This document shows positions 8,415-18,061 of a stretch of 64,000 nucleotides of DNA, one piece after another. This DNA is from Streptomyces sp. SDr-06 (lineage in GTDB: Bacteria; Actinomycetota; Actinomycetes; Streptomycetales; Streptomycetaceae), in NCBI RefSeq assembly GCF_003324565.1, contig NZ_QOLA01000010.1:186001-250000 (forward strand), written 5' to 3'. Every line of letters begins with the position of its first letter. Positions within the stretch are counted from its first letter, which is position 1. Under the pieces are notes generated by a model, which worked only from the letters and a program-made list of their open reading frames with translations, did no database searches and was not told the origin of the DNA. A program made the position numbers and the translations under genes.

Positions 8415-9584
8415 TTACGGGAGCTGGACTGCGACCTCCGGCTCGTCCGGGGACGGCCCGTCCAGCAGGGGCTCCGGTTCGCCCTTCAGCTGGAGATCGA
8501 AGAAGTCCCCGAGGTAGGTCCGGGTGATGGCCAGACCGCGCAGCGGCGCGATCGCCCCGGGAGGACCGGGCCGGCCCACCGCCTGGGAGAGCAACGGCAG
8601 ATCGCTGAAGGTGCCGTGCTCGGCGCCGGCCACGGTGAGCCGGCGCTTCCAGCCGTCCAGGCTCGTCCAGGCGTCGTCCCAGCTGTGGTCCATGCCCGGG
8701 CTCTCATCGGCCTGGGCGCCGAACAGGAGGAAAGGTCTGCCGTGCAGTCCGGCGGCCGGGACCGGGACCTGGAAGGTGCCGTCCATGTTCACCCCTGCTC
8801 GCACCCGGCGGTCGGCAGCCATGGTCACGGCGGCAGCGTCGCCGCCGATGGAATGCCCGGCCATGCCGATCCGTCGCCGGTCGACCAGATGGGCACGGGA
8901 CCAGGGCGAGTGAGTGGACGTCAGCTGGTCGATGACGAAGGAGGTGTCTTTCGCCCGGCTCTCGGCGACGGCCGCCATCCCGCCCGTCGGTGGCCGGTCG
9001 CAGATGGCGCACGGCAGGGTCTGTCCGTCGGGGAAGGTGACGCCGGGAGTCTCGTAGGTGTGGTCGATCAAGGCCACGACGTACCCGCGACTGGCCAGAT
9101 CCTCGGCGACGCTGCTGAACAACGCCCGCGGGAAGGTGAAGCCGGGCGAGAGCAGCACCAGCGGGAACCGGCCGTGCGCCGGCCGCGCGTCCGCGCGCGA
9201 CCACGTGCGAACGCCGGCCAGCGCCTCGGGCGGAAGACCGGAGCCCGGAGCCTTGCGCTCCAGGAACAGCCGCGCCTCGTCCGGGGTCATGTAGGAAGCA
9301 GGGACCCCGCTCCCGGGCCGGGCCGGGTAGTACATCGACACCATCAACTGCCGCGCCCCCGCTGACGGCACCCACGGGTCCTGGCGATGCCGGTCGACGA
9401 GGTGCAGCGGGTCCCGGCCGACCGCGTACGGGCCGGTGGGGCGCGGCAGTTCAGCCGTGAAGCCAACCGGTGCCGGCATGGCGGAGACCGGCGCGGCGGC
9501 CAAGGAGGGCGGCGCCGCGACCATCGGCCACGGCAGAACGAGAGTGAGCGCGGCGGCCGCAGCCGCCCGGCGGATACTGGTCAT
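8415..9584 (-). CDS. secreted alpha/beta hydrolase, PAF-acetylhydrolase-like
   Basis: A 389-residue exported esterase or lipase. A signal peptide covers residues 1-30. The nucleophile elbow is GHSIGGDAAA and the late histidine is probably in GAEHGTF. The long N-terminal part (PYPVG/ YYPARPGSG-type strands) matches the platelet-activating-factor acetylhydrolase II / dienelactone-hydrolase group of Streptomyces. The start ATG at 9584 is supported by a TAGTTT -10 element on the minus strand, 7 nt upstream, with no ribosome site. It is convergent with the response regulator, with only 31 bp between stops. Confidence 0.82.
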   Translation of the reverse strand: MTSIRRAAAAAALTLVLPWPMVAAPPSLAAAPVSAMPAPVGFTAELPRPTGPYAVGRDPLHLVDRHRQDPWVPSAGARQLMVSMYYPARPGSGVPASYMTPDEARLFLERKAPGSGLPPEALAGVRTWSRADARPAHGRFPLVLLSPGFTFPRALFSSVAEDLASRGYVVALIDHTYETPGVTFPDGQTLPCAICDRPPTGGMAAVAESRAKDTSFVIDQLTSTHSPWSRAHLVDRRRIGMAGHSIGGDAAAVTMAADRRVRAGVNMDGTFQVPVPAAGLHGRPFLLFGAQADESPGMDHSWDDAWTSLDGWKRRLTVAGAEHGTFSDLPLLSQAVGRPGPPGAIAPLRGLAITRTYLGDFFDLQLKGEPEPLLDGPSPDEPEVAVQLP

Positions 9585-9591
9585 GCCCCAG

Positions 9592-9597
9592 AAACTA
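9592..9597 (-). promoter_or_regulatory. -10 element, leaderless promoter
   Basis: On the minus strand TAGTTT ends 7 nt before the ATG at 9584. Confidence 0.45.
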
Positions 9598-9697
9598 GGC
9601 CGCGGAGCAGCCCCCCGACGTCAGCTCCGGAGCGGACAGCCGCATCCGCTTTCGGGTGGATCCCCCTCCCCTCGCAGGCGGACCAAGACCCCGTCCC

Positions 9698-9740
<43 letters not shown>

Positions 9741-9933
9741 CAACGCACGGTCGGTGCGCGCACCGGCTACAGCACGCCCTTCACCCCCTCGGCTCTTCCA
9801 CTTCTCCGGCCCGAGCGCGACCAGGGCACGCGGGGCCGCTCGCAACTTGCGCCGCCGCAAGGAACATGAGGCACCTCCAGTCGGCAGGAGAGGTGAGCAA
9901 CCAGGCTCCCTGGCAGGCAGACGCCGGGGCGAG

Positions 9934-12900
9934 TCAGTGCGTGGCGGAGAGGAAGGGGCGCAACATGGAGGGGGCGTCGGACAGGAGCCGCTCGACAAGC
10001 GGCATGGCTTTGTGGCCGATGGCGGCCGCGCCGATCGATGCCGCGACGCCTGCCCACGCCACCGGCCCCAGGGGTGTGCACCCGAAGAAGTGGCTGAGGC
10101 CGGGCGTTTGCACGAGGACTGCCAGGGCGGCGGCCGAACCGAGTGCGGTGGCCAGGACCAGGGGGCTTCGGCCTCGTCCGTTGAGGGTCTGGGTGAGTTG
10201 CGCACCGACGAGTCCGCACAGCGCCATGGTGCTGGTGCGGCGGGCCGTGCCCGGGGTGAGTGTGCCGATGAGCCAGGCAGTGCCCGCGCCGAGCCCGGTC
10301 ACGAAGCCGCGTTGCCGGATCTGCCGGGTCAGCGGCTCTCCGAGGGCTGCGACACCCGCGCACACCGAAGTCTCCTGGTCCGTTGCGGCATTGGACGCTG
10401 AGGTCGGCTCGTCTTGAGGGGTGACCGCCACTGCCATGGCGGGGAACATGTCGGTCAGCAGGTTCACCAGGAGGAGTTGGCGGGCCGACAGGGGCGAGGA
10501 GCCGCCGAGCAGCGTGCCGAACACGGTGAACCCGACTTCTCCCGCGTTGCCGCCGATGAGGATGCTGATCGCGTCGGCGACGCTGCGCCACAGGGCCCGG
10601 CCTTCGGTGACGGCGGCGAGCAAGGGTGTCAGTTCATTGGTGGTGAGGATCAGGTCGGCTGCGTTGCGGGCGGCTGCGGAGCCGCGTACGGCCATGCCGA
10701 TCCCTACGTCCGCCGCGCGGATGGCTGCGGCGTCGTTGGCACCGTCGCCGATCATCGCCACCACGCGGCCGGTTTCCCGCAGCGCTTCGACGACTTGGAG
10801 CTTCTGCTCGGGGGCGACGCGGGCGATGACCTGGCAGTCGGCCAGCAGACGAGCCCGGCCGGTCCGGTCCAGGGCCGCGAGTTCATCGCCGGTGGTCACG
10901 GTGACGTCCTGGGGCCAGCCCAGGCTGCGGGCGATGGCTTGGGCCGTGTCCGGGTGGTCTCCGGTGAGCATGACCGGCCGTACCCCGGCCTCGCGCAGCT
11001 GGGCGACCACCGGCGCGGAACTGGGACGGGGGGTGTCGGCCAGTGCGACGAAGCCGACGAGTTCCAGGCCTTTCAACGGCTGGTCAAGGATGCCGGACGT
11101 CTCGTCGGCCTCAAGCCGCCGCTGTGCGACGGCGAGGATCCGCAGACCTTGGCCCGCGAGCGCTTGCGCAGCGGTGTGGGCGGCCTCGTCGACACCTTCG
11201 CAGCAGGCGAGCAGCACTTCCGGGGCGCCCTTGGCGACCAGCGTGGCAGATCCGTCGGCCTCCTCGCCGATGGCGCAGGCGTAGCCCCGGCTGGCCTCGA
11301 AGGGCTGGACCTCGGCCTGCTTCCAGCGCGCATCGTTCGGCGCTGAGGCCAGGATGGCTTCGTCCGTTACGTGGGCGGGGCCCGCTTCATCGGTGGTCTG
11401 CGGGCAGGCGCGGGCCGCGACCCGCAGGACCGGCTCCGCCCGCGGGGCGTCAGCCGCGAGAGTGGCCCCGTCGGGGGTGACCGCGTGCACCAGGAGCAGC
11501 CGGTTTTCGGTCAGGGTGCCGGTCTTGTCGAAACAGACGGTGTCCATGCGGCCAAGTGCCTCAAGGGCGCGGGGACTTCGGACCAGGACACCGTGGTGGC
11601 TGAGGCGGCGGGCGGCGGCCATTTGCGCCACGGTGGCCACCAGCGGCAGCCCTTCGGGGACCGCTGCCACCGCCACGGCGACGCCGCCGCCCACAGCTTC
11701 CCGGGCCGGGCGTCCGCGCAGGAGCGAGAGGACCGTGACCGCCGCGCCGCCGGCCAGAGTGAGCGGCAGGACCTTGCGGGTCAGTTCGTGCAGACGGGCC
11801 TGAACACCCTTGGCGGACGAGGAGTGTGACGCCAGGTGGGCCGCCCTTCCCGCTTCGGTTTGCTCGCCGGTGCCGACGACGGCCGCCCGGGCCTGTCCGG
11901 CCACTACGGTGGTCCCCTCGAAGACCATGCAGCTCCGGTCCGCGACGGCGGCCTGCGGGGTTGCGTCCGTCTGCTTGAGCGCGGGCAGTGACTCGCCGGT
12001 CAGTGAGGATTCGTCGACTTCCAGGTCGGCGGCCTCCAGCAGCCGGGCATCGGCGGGCACCACGTCACCGGTGCGCAGTTCGATCACGGCACCGGGCAGC
12101 AGCTTGGCGGCGTCGACGCTGGTCACGTCCGCGGTGTCTCCCTCCTCGGCGACGAGGCGCGCTTTTTGCTTCTGGGTGGTGGCGAGGGCGGCCAGGGCGT
12201 GTTCGGCGCGCAGCCGTTGCACACCGCCGACCACCGCGTTGACGGTCATGGCGCCGGTTACCAGCAGGGCGTCCACGGGTTCTCCGAGCATCGCGGATGC
12301 CGCGGCGCCGATGGCCAGGATCGGGGTGAGGGGGTCGTTCAGCTCGGCTTTCACCGCGGTGATCAGTTGCGCCGTGAGCCGGGCCGGGGCGAAGACCGGC
12401 AGTTGCCGGATGGACTGGGTCTTCTCCCGCGCCGTGGCTCGCAGCGCGAGCAGCGGACTGGCCGCGGAGCGCGGTGTGCCGGCCAGCCGCGCGAGGGCTT
12501 GCTCGGCCGGCAGGGCATGCCAGGGCACCCGGGGTCGCGGGCACGGCCCCGGAAGGGCAGCCAGGCGCGCGGCAGTCCGCCATCCGGAGAGCATGGCCGC
12601 CGCGGTGGCGGCGTCGACGGGGCTGAGTCGGGGGCCCCATGCGGACAGCGCCCGGCGGGCCGGGGACTTTCCGGTCAGGAGCATGAGCCCGGCCAGGGTG
12701 GCGCCTGCCTGAGCGAGGGTCTTGGCATGCCGACCGGTCTTCTGCGCGCCGGGAATTGCGGCCAGCAGCCGCCAGGCACCTTCGAGCCCGTCGAGGGCAA
12801 GGGCATCCGCGTCCCACACCACCGCGCTGGGCACATCGGTGACCGCCACCGCGAAGTCGCCGGCCAGCAGTGCCTCCACGATGTCTCCGCCTGCGGCGTC

Positions 12901-14523
12901 CGGACCTTGCTCCTCGGCCGGGCCCTGCGGGACACGGGCGACGGTCATCACCACGCGGCCTCGCTCGCGCAGGTTCCGTACCACCTCCGCCAGGGGTTGC
13001 GCTTCGGGCACGATCTCGTCGGCCAGTGCCGAGAAGTCGCCGAGCGAGGCGTCCTCGGGCACGATGACGTGCAGCCCGGCTCGGCGTGCCGAGTCCAGCA
13101 CCGGTTCGGCGAGGGGGTCGGTTTCCCGGCCGACCAGCACGGTTCCGACGTCTTCGCCGTCCGGCGTGGAGGCGATCATCAAGTTGCTGGTTTCGGACGG
13201 GGCGTGATCAGGTACCGGTCGCAGTCTGACCTGTCGTTCCTCACCAGGCTCCGTGGAGTCCTGGCCCTGCAGGGCCGCGGTGGCCGCCTGCCAGAGCTGG
13301 GGGCAGTCCCAGTGGGCGACGCTCGGATGCGCCTCGAGGACGGTACGCCCCGTGGTGCACAGAGCTTGGGGGTGCAGGACGACGGTGTCGATGCGCTCCA
13401 GTTGCCGGAGCCGCTCGGTGTCGCGGATCAGGACGTTCTGCCCGGCCAGGGCGATGCCCAGGACCGTGGTGAACGCCACCGGCCCGTAGCGGGCCGCCTT
13501 CGGAGAGCCTGCCAGTACTGCCTCGGCGGCCTGCTCGGCATCGCGGGTGGCCAACAGGGTCGCGCCCGCGCCGACCAGGCTCCCGGTCACGGCCTGGTCG
13601 GCGTACTCCTGGCCCTCGGAGCGGTCCATCGCGGGGCGCGAAAGCCGCTGGCCAGGCACGCTCGTACGGTCCGGAACGCACAGCGCGTCGTGAGCCGCCT
13701 CGAACGCGGCGCCGCGCGCTAGAGCCTCCATCAACTGGCCGCTTCGCAAGCCGAGATCGAGGACCAGGGACACAGGTGATTGGCCGATGCCGTGGGCGGC
13801 GGCGGTGGCCGCCGCGAGGACCATCTCGGCGCCGGAACTCCCGAGCCGATCACGCAGTGCCGCCCGTACTCGGGTGTCCTCGCGTACCAGCGACACAGCG
13901 GCGGTGACCAGCCGAGGTGAGCGCTTCCAGCGCAGCGTCCGCGCGGTCGCGGCGGTGGCGATCGCGGCCGCATCGCATGCCAGGGCGAACGCCCCGGAGC
14001 GGACACCGCCGGTACTCCCCGGATGCGTGCGCGCCCGCACCGGTTCCTCGGGCCGTCGCAGCCCATACCGGGCAGCGACCTTCTCCGCTTGGCGCGCCAC
14101 GCGGTCGACGAGTGCGCTCTCGCTGACCTGGACCACCAGGCGCGCCAGCCCGCCGTCCCAGTAGGCGGTCACCACCTCCGGATGCTCGGCGAGCGCACTC
14201 GCCACGCGTTTGGCCGCCGACTCCAGGCCACGAGCCCCGCGCCGCCCGGCCTTCTTGGAGTCGGGCTCGAGCGCCACGTGCATCCGAGAACCAGCCCGCC
14301 ATTCGCCATCGCCGGGCAGCATGGCGTTGCGGACGACCCGGCCGAGCCTGACGGCCGTGGTGGAGGCCGCCGTCGCGGTCCGCAGCCCCGCCTCGGCGGC
14401 GTCGACCGTGACACGAGCCGCGAGACCTGCCGCCGGGGCGGCGCTGCGTGCCATGAGACCGGGGACGGCCAGCGCGAGGTCAAATCCCGCTGCGGGCAGG
14501 CGGGTCAGCAGACGCAGAACCAT
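9934..14523 (-). CDS. giant CtpH/CtpI-type cation-transporting P-type ATPase
   Basis: About 1529 residues, far longer than the 700-900 usual for P-type ATPases and matching the mycobacterial CtpH/CtpI class. The N-terminal ~650 residues contain a repeated Ala-rich, partly metal-binding-domain-like region (including VVTAYWDGGLARLVVQVSES). The canonical core then follows: TGES actuator loop near residue 840, D999-KTGTLT phosphorylation site, TGDHPDTAQAIA, GDGANDAAAIRAADVGIGM near 1260, and C-terminal membrane helices. It should move a divalent or other cation across the cytoplasmic membrane; the ion cannot be assigned. The ATG at 14523 is preferred over the TTG at 14529 because GGTGAAGG lies 6 nt upstream. 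Confidence 0.9.
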   Translation of the reverse strand: MVLRLLTRLPAAGFDLALAVPGLMARSAAPAAGLAARVTVDAAEAGLRTATAASTTAVRLGRVVRNAMLPGDGEWRAGSRMHVALEPDSKKAGRRGARGLESAAKRVASALAEHPEVVTAYWDGGLARLVVQVSESALVDRVARQAEKVAARYGLRRPEEPVRARTHPGSTGGVRSGAFALACDAAAIATAATARTLRWKRSPRLVTAAVSLVREDTRVRAALRDRLGSSGAEMVLAAATAAAHGIGQSPVSLVLDLGLRSGQLMEALARGAAFEAAHDALCVPDRTSVPGQRLSRPAMDRSEGQEYADQAVTGSLVGAGATLLATRDAEQAAEAVLAGSPKAARYGPVAFTTVLGIALAGQNVLIRDTERLRQLERIDTVVLHPQALCTTGRTVLEAHPSVAHWDCPQLWQAATAALQGQDSTEPGEERQVRLRPVPDHAPSETSNLMIASTPDGEDVGTVLVGRETDPLAEPVLDSARRAGLHVIVPEDASLGDFSALADEIVPEAQPLAEVVRNLRERGRVVMTVARVPQGPAEEQGPDAAGGDIVEALLAGDFAVAVTDVPSAVVWDADALALDGLEGAWRLLAAIPGAQKTGRHAKTLAQAGATLAGLMLLTGKSPARRALSAWGPRLSPVDAATAAAMLSGWRTAARLAALPGPCPRPRVPWHALPAEQALARLAGTPRSAASPLLALRATAREKTQSIRQLPVFAPARLTAQLITAVKAELNDPLTPILAIGAAASAMLGEPVDALLVTGAMTVNAVVGGVQRLRAEHALAALATTQKQKARLVAEEGDTADVTSVDAAKLLPGAVIELRTGDVVPADARLLEAADLEVDESSLTGESLPALKQTDATPQAAVADRSCMVFEGTTVVAGQARAAVVGTGEQTEAGRAAHLASHSSSAKGVQARLHELTRKVLPLTLAGGAAVTVLSLLRGRPAREAVGGGVAVAVAAVPEGLPLVATVAQMAAARRLSHHGVLVRSPRALEALGRMDTVCFDKTGTLTENRLLLVHAVTPDGATLAADAPRAEPVLRVAARACPQTTDEAGPAHVTDEAILASAPNDARWKQAEVQPFEASRGYACAIGEEADGSATLVAKGAPEVLLACCEGVDEAAHTAAQALAGQGLRILAVAQRRLEADETSGILDQPLKGLELVGFVALADTPRPSSAPVVAQLREAGVRPVMLTGDHPDTAQAIARSLGWPQDVTVTTGDELAALDRTGRARLLADCQVIARVAPEQKLQVVEALRETGRVVAMIGDGANDAAAIRAADVGIGMAVRGSAAARNAADLILTTNELTPLLAAVTEGRALWRSVADAISILIGGNAGEVGFTVFGTLLGGSSPLSARQLLLVNLLTDMFPAMAVAVTPQDEPTSASNAATDQETSVCAGVAALGEPLTRQIRQRGFVTGLGAGTAWLIGTLTPGTARRTSTMALCGLVGAQLTQTLNGRGRSPLVLATALGSAAALAVLVQTPGLSHFFGCTPLGPVAWAGVAASIGAAAIGHKAMPLVERLLSDAPSMLRPFLSATH

Positions 14524-14593
14524 GTCCAACCTTCACCGTGAGCGTTCCGGCGGCTGCCCGAACAGCAGGGCCGCGATACAGACAGGTAGTCGG

Positions 14594-14791
14594 TTACCCG
14601 CAGTGCCCCACATGATGCGGACAATCCGCCCGGCGGACAGGGATCGACACCGCGACCGTCGCCATGTTCACCCCCCACCCGTCCGGGCGCCCTGCGCGAA
14701 GGCTGTGAGCCATGTGGCCCAGAGCGCCTCGCGTCACCAGACCTTGTCCGAAGTCCTGATGGCTGAACTTCCCCTCCGAGATGGCGATCAT
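14594..14791 (-). CDS. possible 65-residue protein with Cys/His tail
   Basis: An open frame in an otherwise empty interval, same strand as the ATPase and ending 70 bp before it. GC3 is gene-like (about 80 percent). The last residues, DCPHHVGHCG, form a compact Cys-His cluster that could hold a metal ion. A shorter version could start at the ATG inside MATVAVSIPVRR, where GGGGGGTGAAC precedes the codon. It could be a metal chaperone, a leader peptide or chance. Family not recognised. Confidence 0.25.
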   Translation of the reverse strand: MIAISEGKFSHQDFGQGLVTRGALGHMAHSLRAGRPDGWGVNMATVAVSIPVRRADCPHHVGHCG

Positions 14792-14994
14792 GACCGAGCG
14801 CCGACAACAGGACGGACGCGGAGATACTCACCCCGCCCATCGGCCCGGCCGATACCCGCCCTACTGTGGACGAGCACCTCGCCGGCTCACCGCCTCTCCC
14901 TACAAACCCCACCAGCGGCATGGAGCAAACTCCGCGGAGCACCCTGCTTCCGGTCAGCCGCGCCCTGTCATTCAAGAGAAGGCAGTCCGACCCG

Positions 14995-16866
14995 ATGGCT
15001 TCAGGCCTCACCCGTCCCCGCTTGTTCATTCTCAGCCTCGCGCTCACGCTCAGCGCGGCCGGCGCCGTCTGGTACGCGCTGCCCTCACACGGGCATCCCG
15101 GGCCGGTGACCATCCGAGTCGACCAGGGCGGCTACGCCAGCAGTGAGCACAAGACCGCCTTCGCGATGGGCTCGGACGACGAACTCGCGGGGGCGCGGTT
15201 CGACGTGGTCGACGCCGCGGGGAAGGCCGTCCTGTCCGGTTCCCCCGGACCCCGCACCGGCGCGTGGAACGCGGCATACGAATCCGTACGCACCCTCGAC
15301 CTCTCCGCACTCACCAAGGCCGGCAGCTACCGGCTGCGCCTGACGGGCACTGCTGACGCCACCTCACCTCCCTTCGTCGTGGCTCCCGCGAACCAGCTGA
15401 TGACGGACCTGGCAGCGGACAACGTTCGCTTCTTCCAGGCGCAGCGGGACGGCGCCGACATCATTCCGGGCGCGTTGGGGCGCAAACCTTCCCACCTCGC
15501 GGACCGTTCGGCGAGCGTCTACGCCGCTCCCCACTACAACCGCGACGGCACCGAACTGACCGCGCCGCTCCAGAAAGTCAGCGGTCCCGTCGACGTGTCG
15601 GGCGGCTGGTTCGACGCCGGGGACTATCTCAAGTTCACCCACACCGCCTCCTACGCGACCGCCCAGCTGCTGCTGGCACAAAGGACATCGCCCGCGATAC
15701 CCGGGCTCGCGGCCGAGGCCCGGCACGGTCTGTCCTGGCTCGACAAGATGTGGGACGGCCGCACCCGCACGCTCTACGCACAAGTCGGTATCGGGGCCGG
15801 CACCAAAGACCTGCACAGCGACCACGACGTGTGGCGCCTTCCGGAGGCGGACGACGCGCTGAAGGTGCACGACGGGGACGCGGACCACCTCGTCAAGTTC
15901 CGTCCGGTTTTTATGGCCAACCATCCGGGCGCGCCCTTGAGCCCCAACCTCGCGGGCCGGGTCGCCGCCACCTTCGCGCTGGCCGCGCAGACCGAAGCAT
16001 CCCGCGATCCGGCCGGCGCCCGCCAGTGGCTGGAGAAGGCTGCCGCGGTCTACGGCCAAGCCGACACCCAAGGCGCTCCTGCACTGGTCACGACCTTCCC
16101 GCACGCCTTCTACAGCGAGGACTCCTGGCAGGACGACATGGAGTTCGGAGCCGTCGAACTGGCCCTGGCGGCAAAGGCGCTGGGTGACAACCGGGCGGCC
16201 CTGTGGCACACGCAGGCCAGCGATTGGGCACGTGCCTACCTGGCCTCCGGAAACCTCGGCACGCTCGGCGTCTCCGACGTCAGCGCGCTGGCCCACGCGG
16301 ACCTGCTGCGGCTCGGCCCGTCGGAGGCCGCCGTCGCCGATCTGCGCAGGCAACTCGCCGACGGCGAGCGCCGCGCCGCGAAAGACCCCTTCCAAGCCGG
16401 CGCGGTCTATACGGACTTCGACGCCGTGCCCCACACCTTCGGCCTCGTGGCCACAGCCGCCCTCTATGCACAGGCGACCGGCGACCACCGCTACAGCGCC
16501 TTCGCCACCCAGCAGCGCGGCTGGGCACTGGGCGCCAACGCCTGGGGCACCAGCTTCATGATCGGCACGGGCGAGGTGTTCCCGCACTGCCCCGCCCACC
16601 AGGTGGCGAACCTCGCCGGCAGCCTCACCGGGCAAGGAGCATTGCTGCGCGGCGCGGTCGTCAATGGACCAAATGGATCCAAACAACTCTCGGACCGCGG
16701 CACCCTGGAGTCAACGCGCGCCTGTGACGCCGGCTCGGCCACGTGGAAGCGGTTCGACGGCAAGGGCGCCCGCTACCTCGACCAGGTAGGAGCCTGGCAG
16801 ACGGTCGAACCCGCCGACGACTTCACCTCGACCGCACTGCTCGCCTTCGCCCTGTCCGCAACCTGA
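14995..16866 (+). CDS. glycoside hydrolase family 9 (cellulase-type), exported
   Basis: A 623-residue enzyme with a basic N-terminus and one hydrophobic segment (about residues 8-25), either a signal peptide or a membrane anchor. An Ig-like CelD_N domain follows (about 35-125: IRVDQGGYASSEHKTAF, then the Gly-rich strands). The (alpha/alpha)6 GH9 domain runs 130-620. D207-A-G-D210 in GGWFDAGDYLKF supplies the catalytic base, and E605 in VEPADDF aligns with the catalytic acid. It probably cleaves beta-1,4-glucan or a related beta-glycan outside the cell. The ATG at 14995 is chosen because it directly precedes the signal-like segment; in-frame starts at 14920 and 14866 are possible. No cellulose-binding module is attached. 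Confidence 0.82.
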   Translation: MASGLTRPRLFILSLALTLSAAGAVWYALPSHGHPGPVTIRVDQGGYASSEHKTAFAMGSDDELAGARFDVVDAAGKAVLSGSPGPRTGAWNAAYESVRTLDLSALTKAGSYRLRLTGTADATSPPFVVAPANQLMTDLAADNVRFFQAQRDGADIIPGALGRKPSHLADRSASVYAAPHYNRDGTELTAPLQKVSGPVDVSGGWFDAGDYLKFTHTASYATAQLLLAQRTSPAIPGLAAEARHGLSWLDKMWDGRTRTLYAQVGIGAGTKDLHSDHDVWRLPEADDALKVHDGDADHLVKFRPVFMANHPGAPLSPNLAGRVAATFALAAQTEASRDPAGARQWLEKAAAVYGQADTQGAPALVTTFPHAFYSEDSWQDDMEFGAVELALAAKALGDNRAALWHTQASDWARAYLASGNLGTLGVSDVSALAHADLLRLGPSEAAVADLRRQLADGERRAAKDPFQAGAVYTDFDAVPHTFGLVATAALYAQATGDHRYSAFATQQRGWALGANAWGTSFMIGTGEVFPHCPAHQVANLAGSLTGQGALLRGAVVNGPNGSKQLSDRGTLESTRACDAGSATWKRFDGKGARYLDQVGAWQTVEPADDFTSTALLAFALSAT

Positions 16867-16881
16867 AAATCCCCGGACCGG

Positions 16882-17580
16882 TCAGGGGCGCGGCGCTCCA
16901 GCCACCGGTCCTGCGGCGGCACGTACGGCTCCGTGGACGGCGCGGGCCACTCGCGCACCCCACAGCGAGCGGGGCCCTGCGAAGGCCTCGGACTCGACAC
17001 CGGCTCGCGGAGACCGGGCGGCGATACACACGGCGTCCGTGGGAGTTCCGGAGCAGTCGTATCCACTGTCCAGCAGCGCCTGCACCTTGGCTTCGGTGGC
17101 GGTCGCCACGGCGTTGACCAGGGCGCCGTCGGTCAAGGCGACGGGCAGGGCAACAACGATGTTGATCGTGCCGGGCCGCGTTGGGGCGGCGGTGCCCTCC
17201 GCAGGGGAAGCGGCCCATCCGCGCACCCCGAGACCCACGGTGGCGACTGCCTCTGCGCCGCCGTCGTGCGCGCGACCGTACGCGCCGGCGTCGGCGGCCG
17301 TCATCAGCCCGACCCCGGGCCCGCGGACGCCGGCATCACGGGCCAGATCAGCCAGATGCCGGTCGGGGTCGGCTCTCCGGTAACCGTGGGACACCTGGGC
17401 GTTGAGAACCCAGGCCCGCTCTCCGATCCCCCCGCCCAGCACAGCACTGCTGATCATCCGCCAACCGCCGCCCGCCCTCCACACCAGGCTGGCCAGCCGT
17501 TCACCGTCCTCGATGCGGACGAGTCGCTGCACACGCAGCAAACCAGTGGTTGAGCGGGGAGGCACAAGGACGTCAGTCAC
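16882..17580 (-). CDS. cbiZ: adenosylcobinamide amidohydrolase CbiZ
   Basis: A 232-residue enzyme that removes the aminopropanol side chain of adenosylcobinamide, giving adenosylcobyric acid that re-enters cobalamin synthesis (corrinoid salvage). Family signatures are clear: a Gly-rich SSAVLGGGIG segment, NAQVSHGYRRADPDRHL, GLMTAADAG, INIVVALPVALTDGALVNAVATATEAK and SGTPTDAVCIA near the C-terminus. The GTG at 17580 is chosen because AGGAG precedes it; longer upstream frames look non-coding. It stands alone here, with no other cobalamin gene and no recognisable cobalamin riboswitch in front. Confidence 0.85.
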   Translation of the reverse strand: MTDVLVPPRSTTGLLRVQRLVRIEDGERLASLVWRAGGGWRMISSAVLGGGIGERAWVLNAQVSHGYRRADPDRHLADLARDAGVRGPGVGLMTAADAGAYGRAHDGGAEAVATVGLGVRGWAASPAEGTAAPTRPGTINIVVALPVALTDGALVNAVATATEAKVQALLDSGYDCSGTPTDAVCIAARSPRAGVESEAFAGPRSLWGARVARAVHGAVRAAAGPVAGAPRP

Positions 17581-18061
17581 CGGACGGATACTCCTGGGGG
17601 AACGGGGGCTTCCTGATCGTACGTTGCCCCTCACCTGCGGAGCCGCTGTGCCCGCTTCCCCGGCCGATGCCCGGACATCGGCCGCCGAGGCAGACGACCG
17701 GCTCATCGCGGGCGGGTGCGAGGCCGACCGGTGCTGATCCCGTCCGGCATGGCCTGACGGCCCGACGGAAACCCCCTTGGGCACCCGTCAGCCGCCGAAC
17801 GCCATACCGCGCAGGACCGCGGTTCGGGCTCGCTGCCCGCATCAACGCAGCACGCACCGTCAACGGAATCGGTCGATCCGCTGTCCAAAGCGCCCAGTCT
17901 CAGCAAGCCGCGGTCAGGTGAGCACCTCGGCCACTCAGGTGGCAGGCCGCCGATTCAGCGGGAGCCTGCGGGCCGCGGTCAGCTGTCCGACCTCATGATC
18001 GCTTCGCAGGAATCGCGCGGCGCGGAGATCTCTCCGCTGTCGCTGGAGACAAGGAGTGCGG
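17581..18061. other. divergent intergenic region, no gene seen
   Basis: 480 bp between cbiZ (minus) and the lectin-like gene (plus). It must hold both promoters, but neither has a convincing -35/-10 pair. The open frames in it lack gene-like composition. Confidence 0.4.

Noticed and set aside
17581..17990. Possible cobalamin riboswitch upstream of cbiZ on the minus strand
   Set aside because: Short pieces such as GGTGCCCAAGGG occur, but the conserved core boxes are not in the right order or spacing, so I could not support the call by eye.
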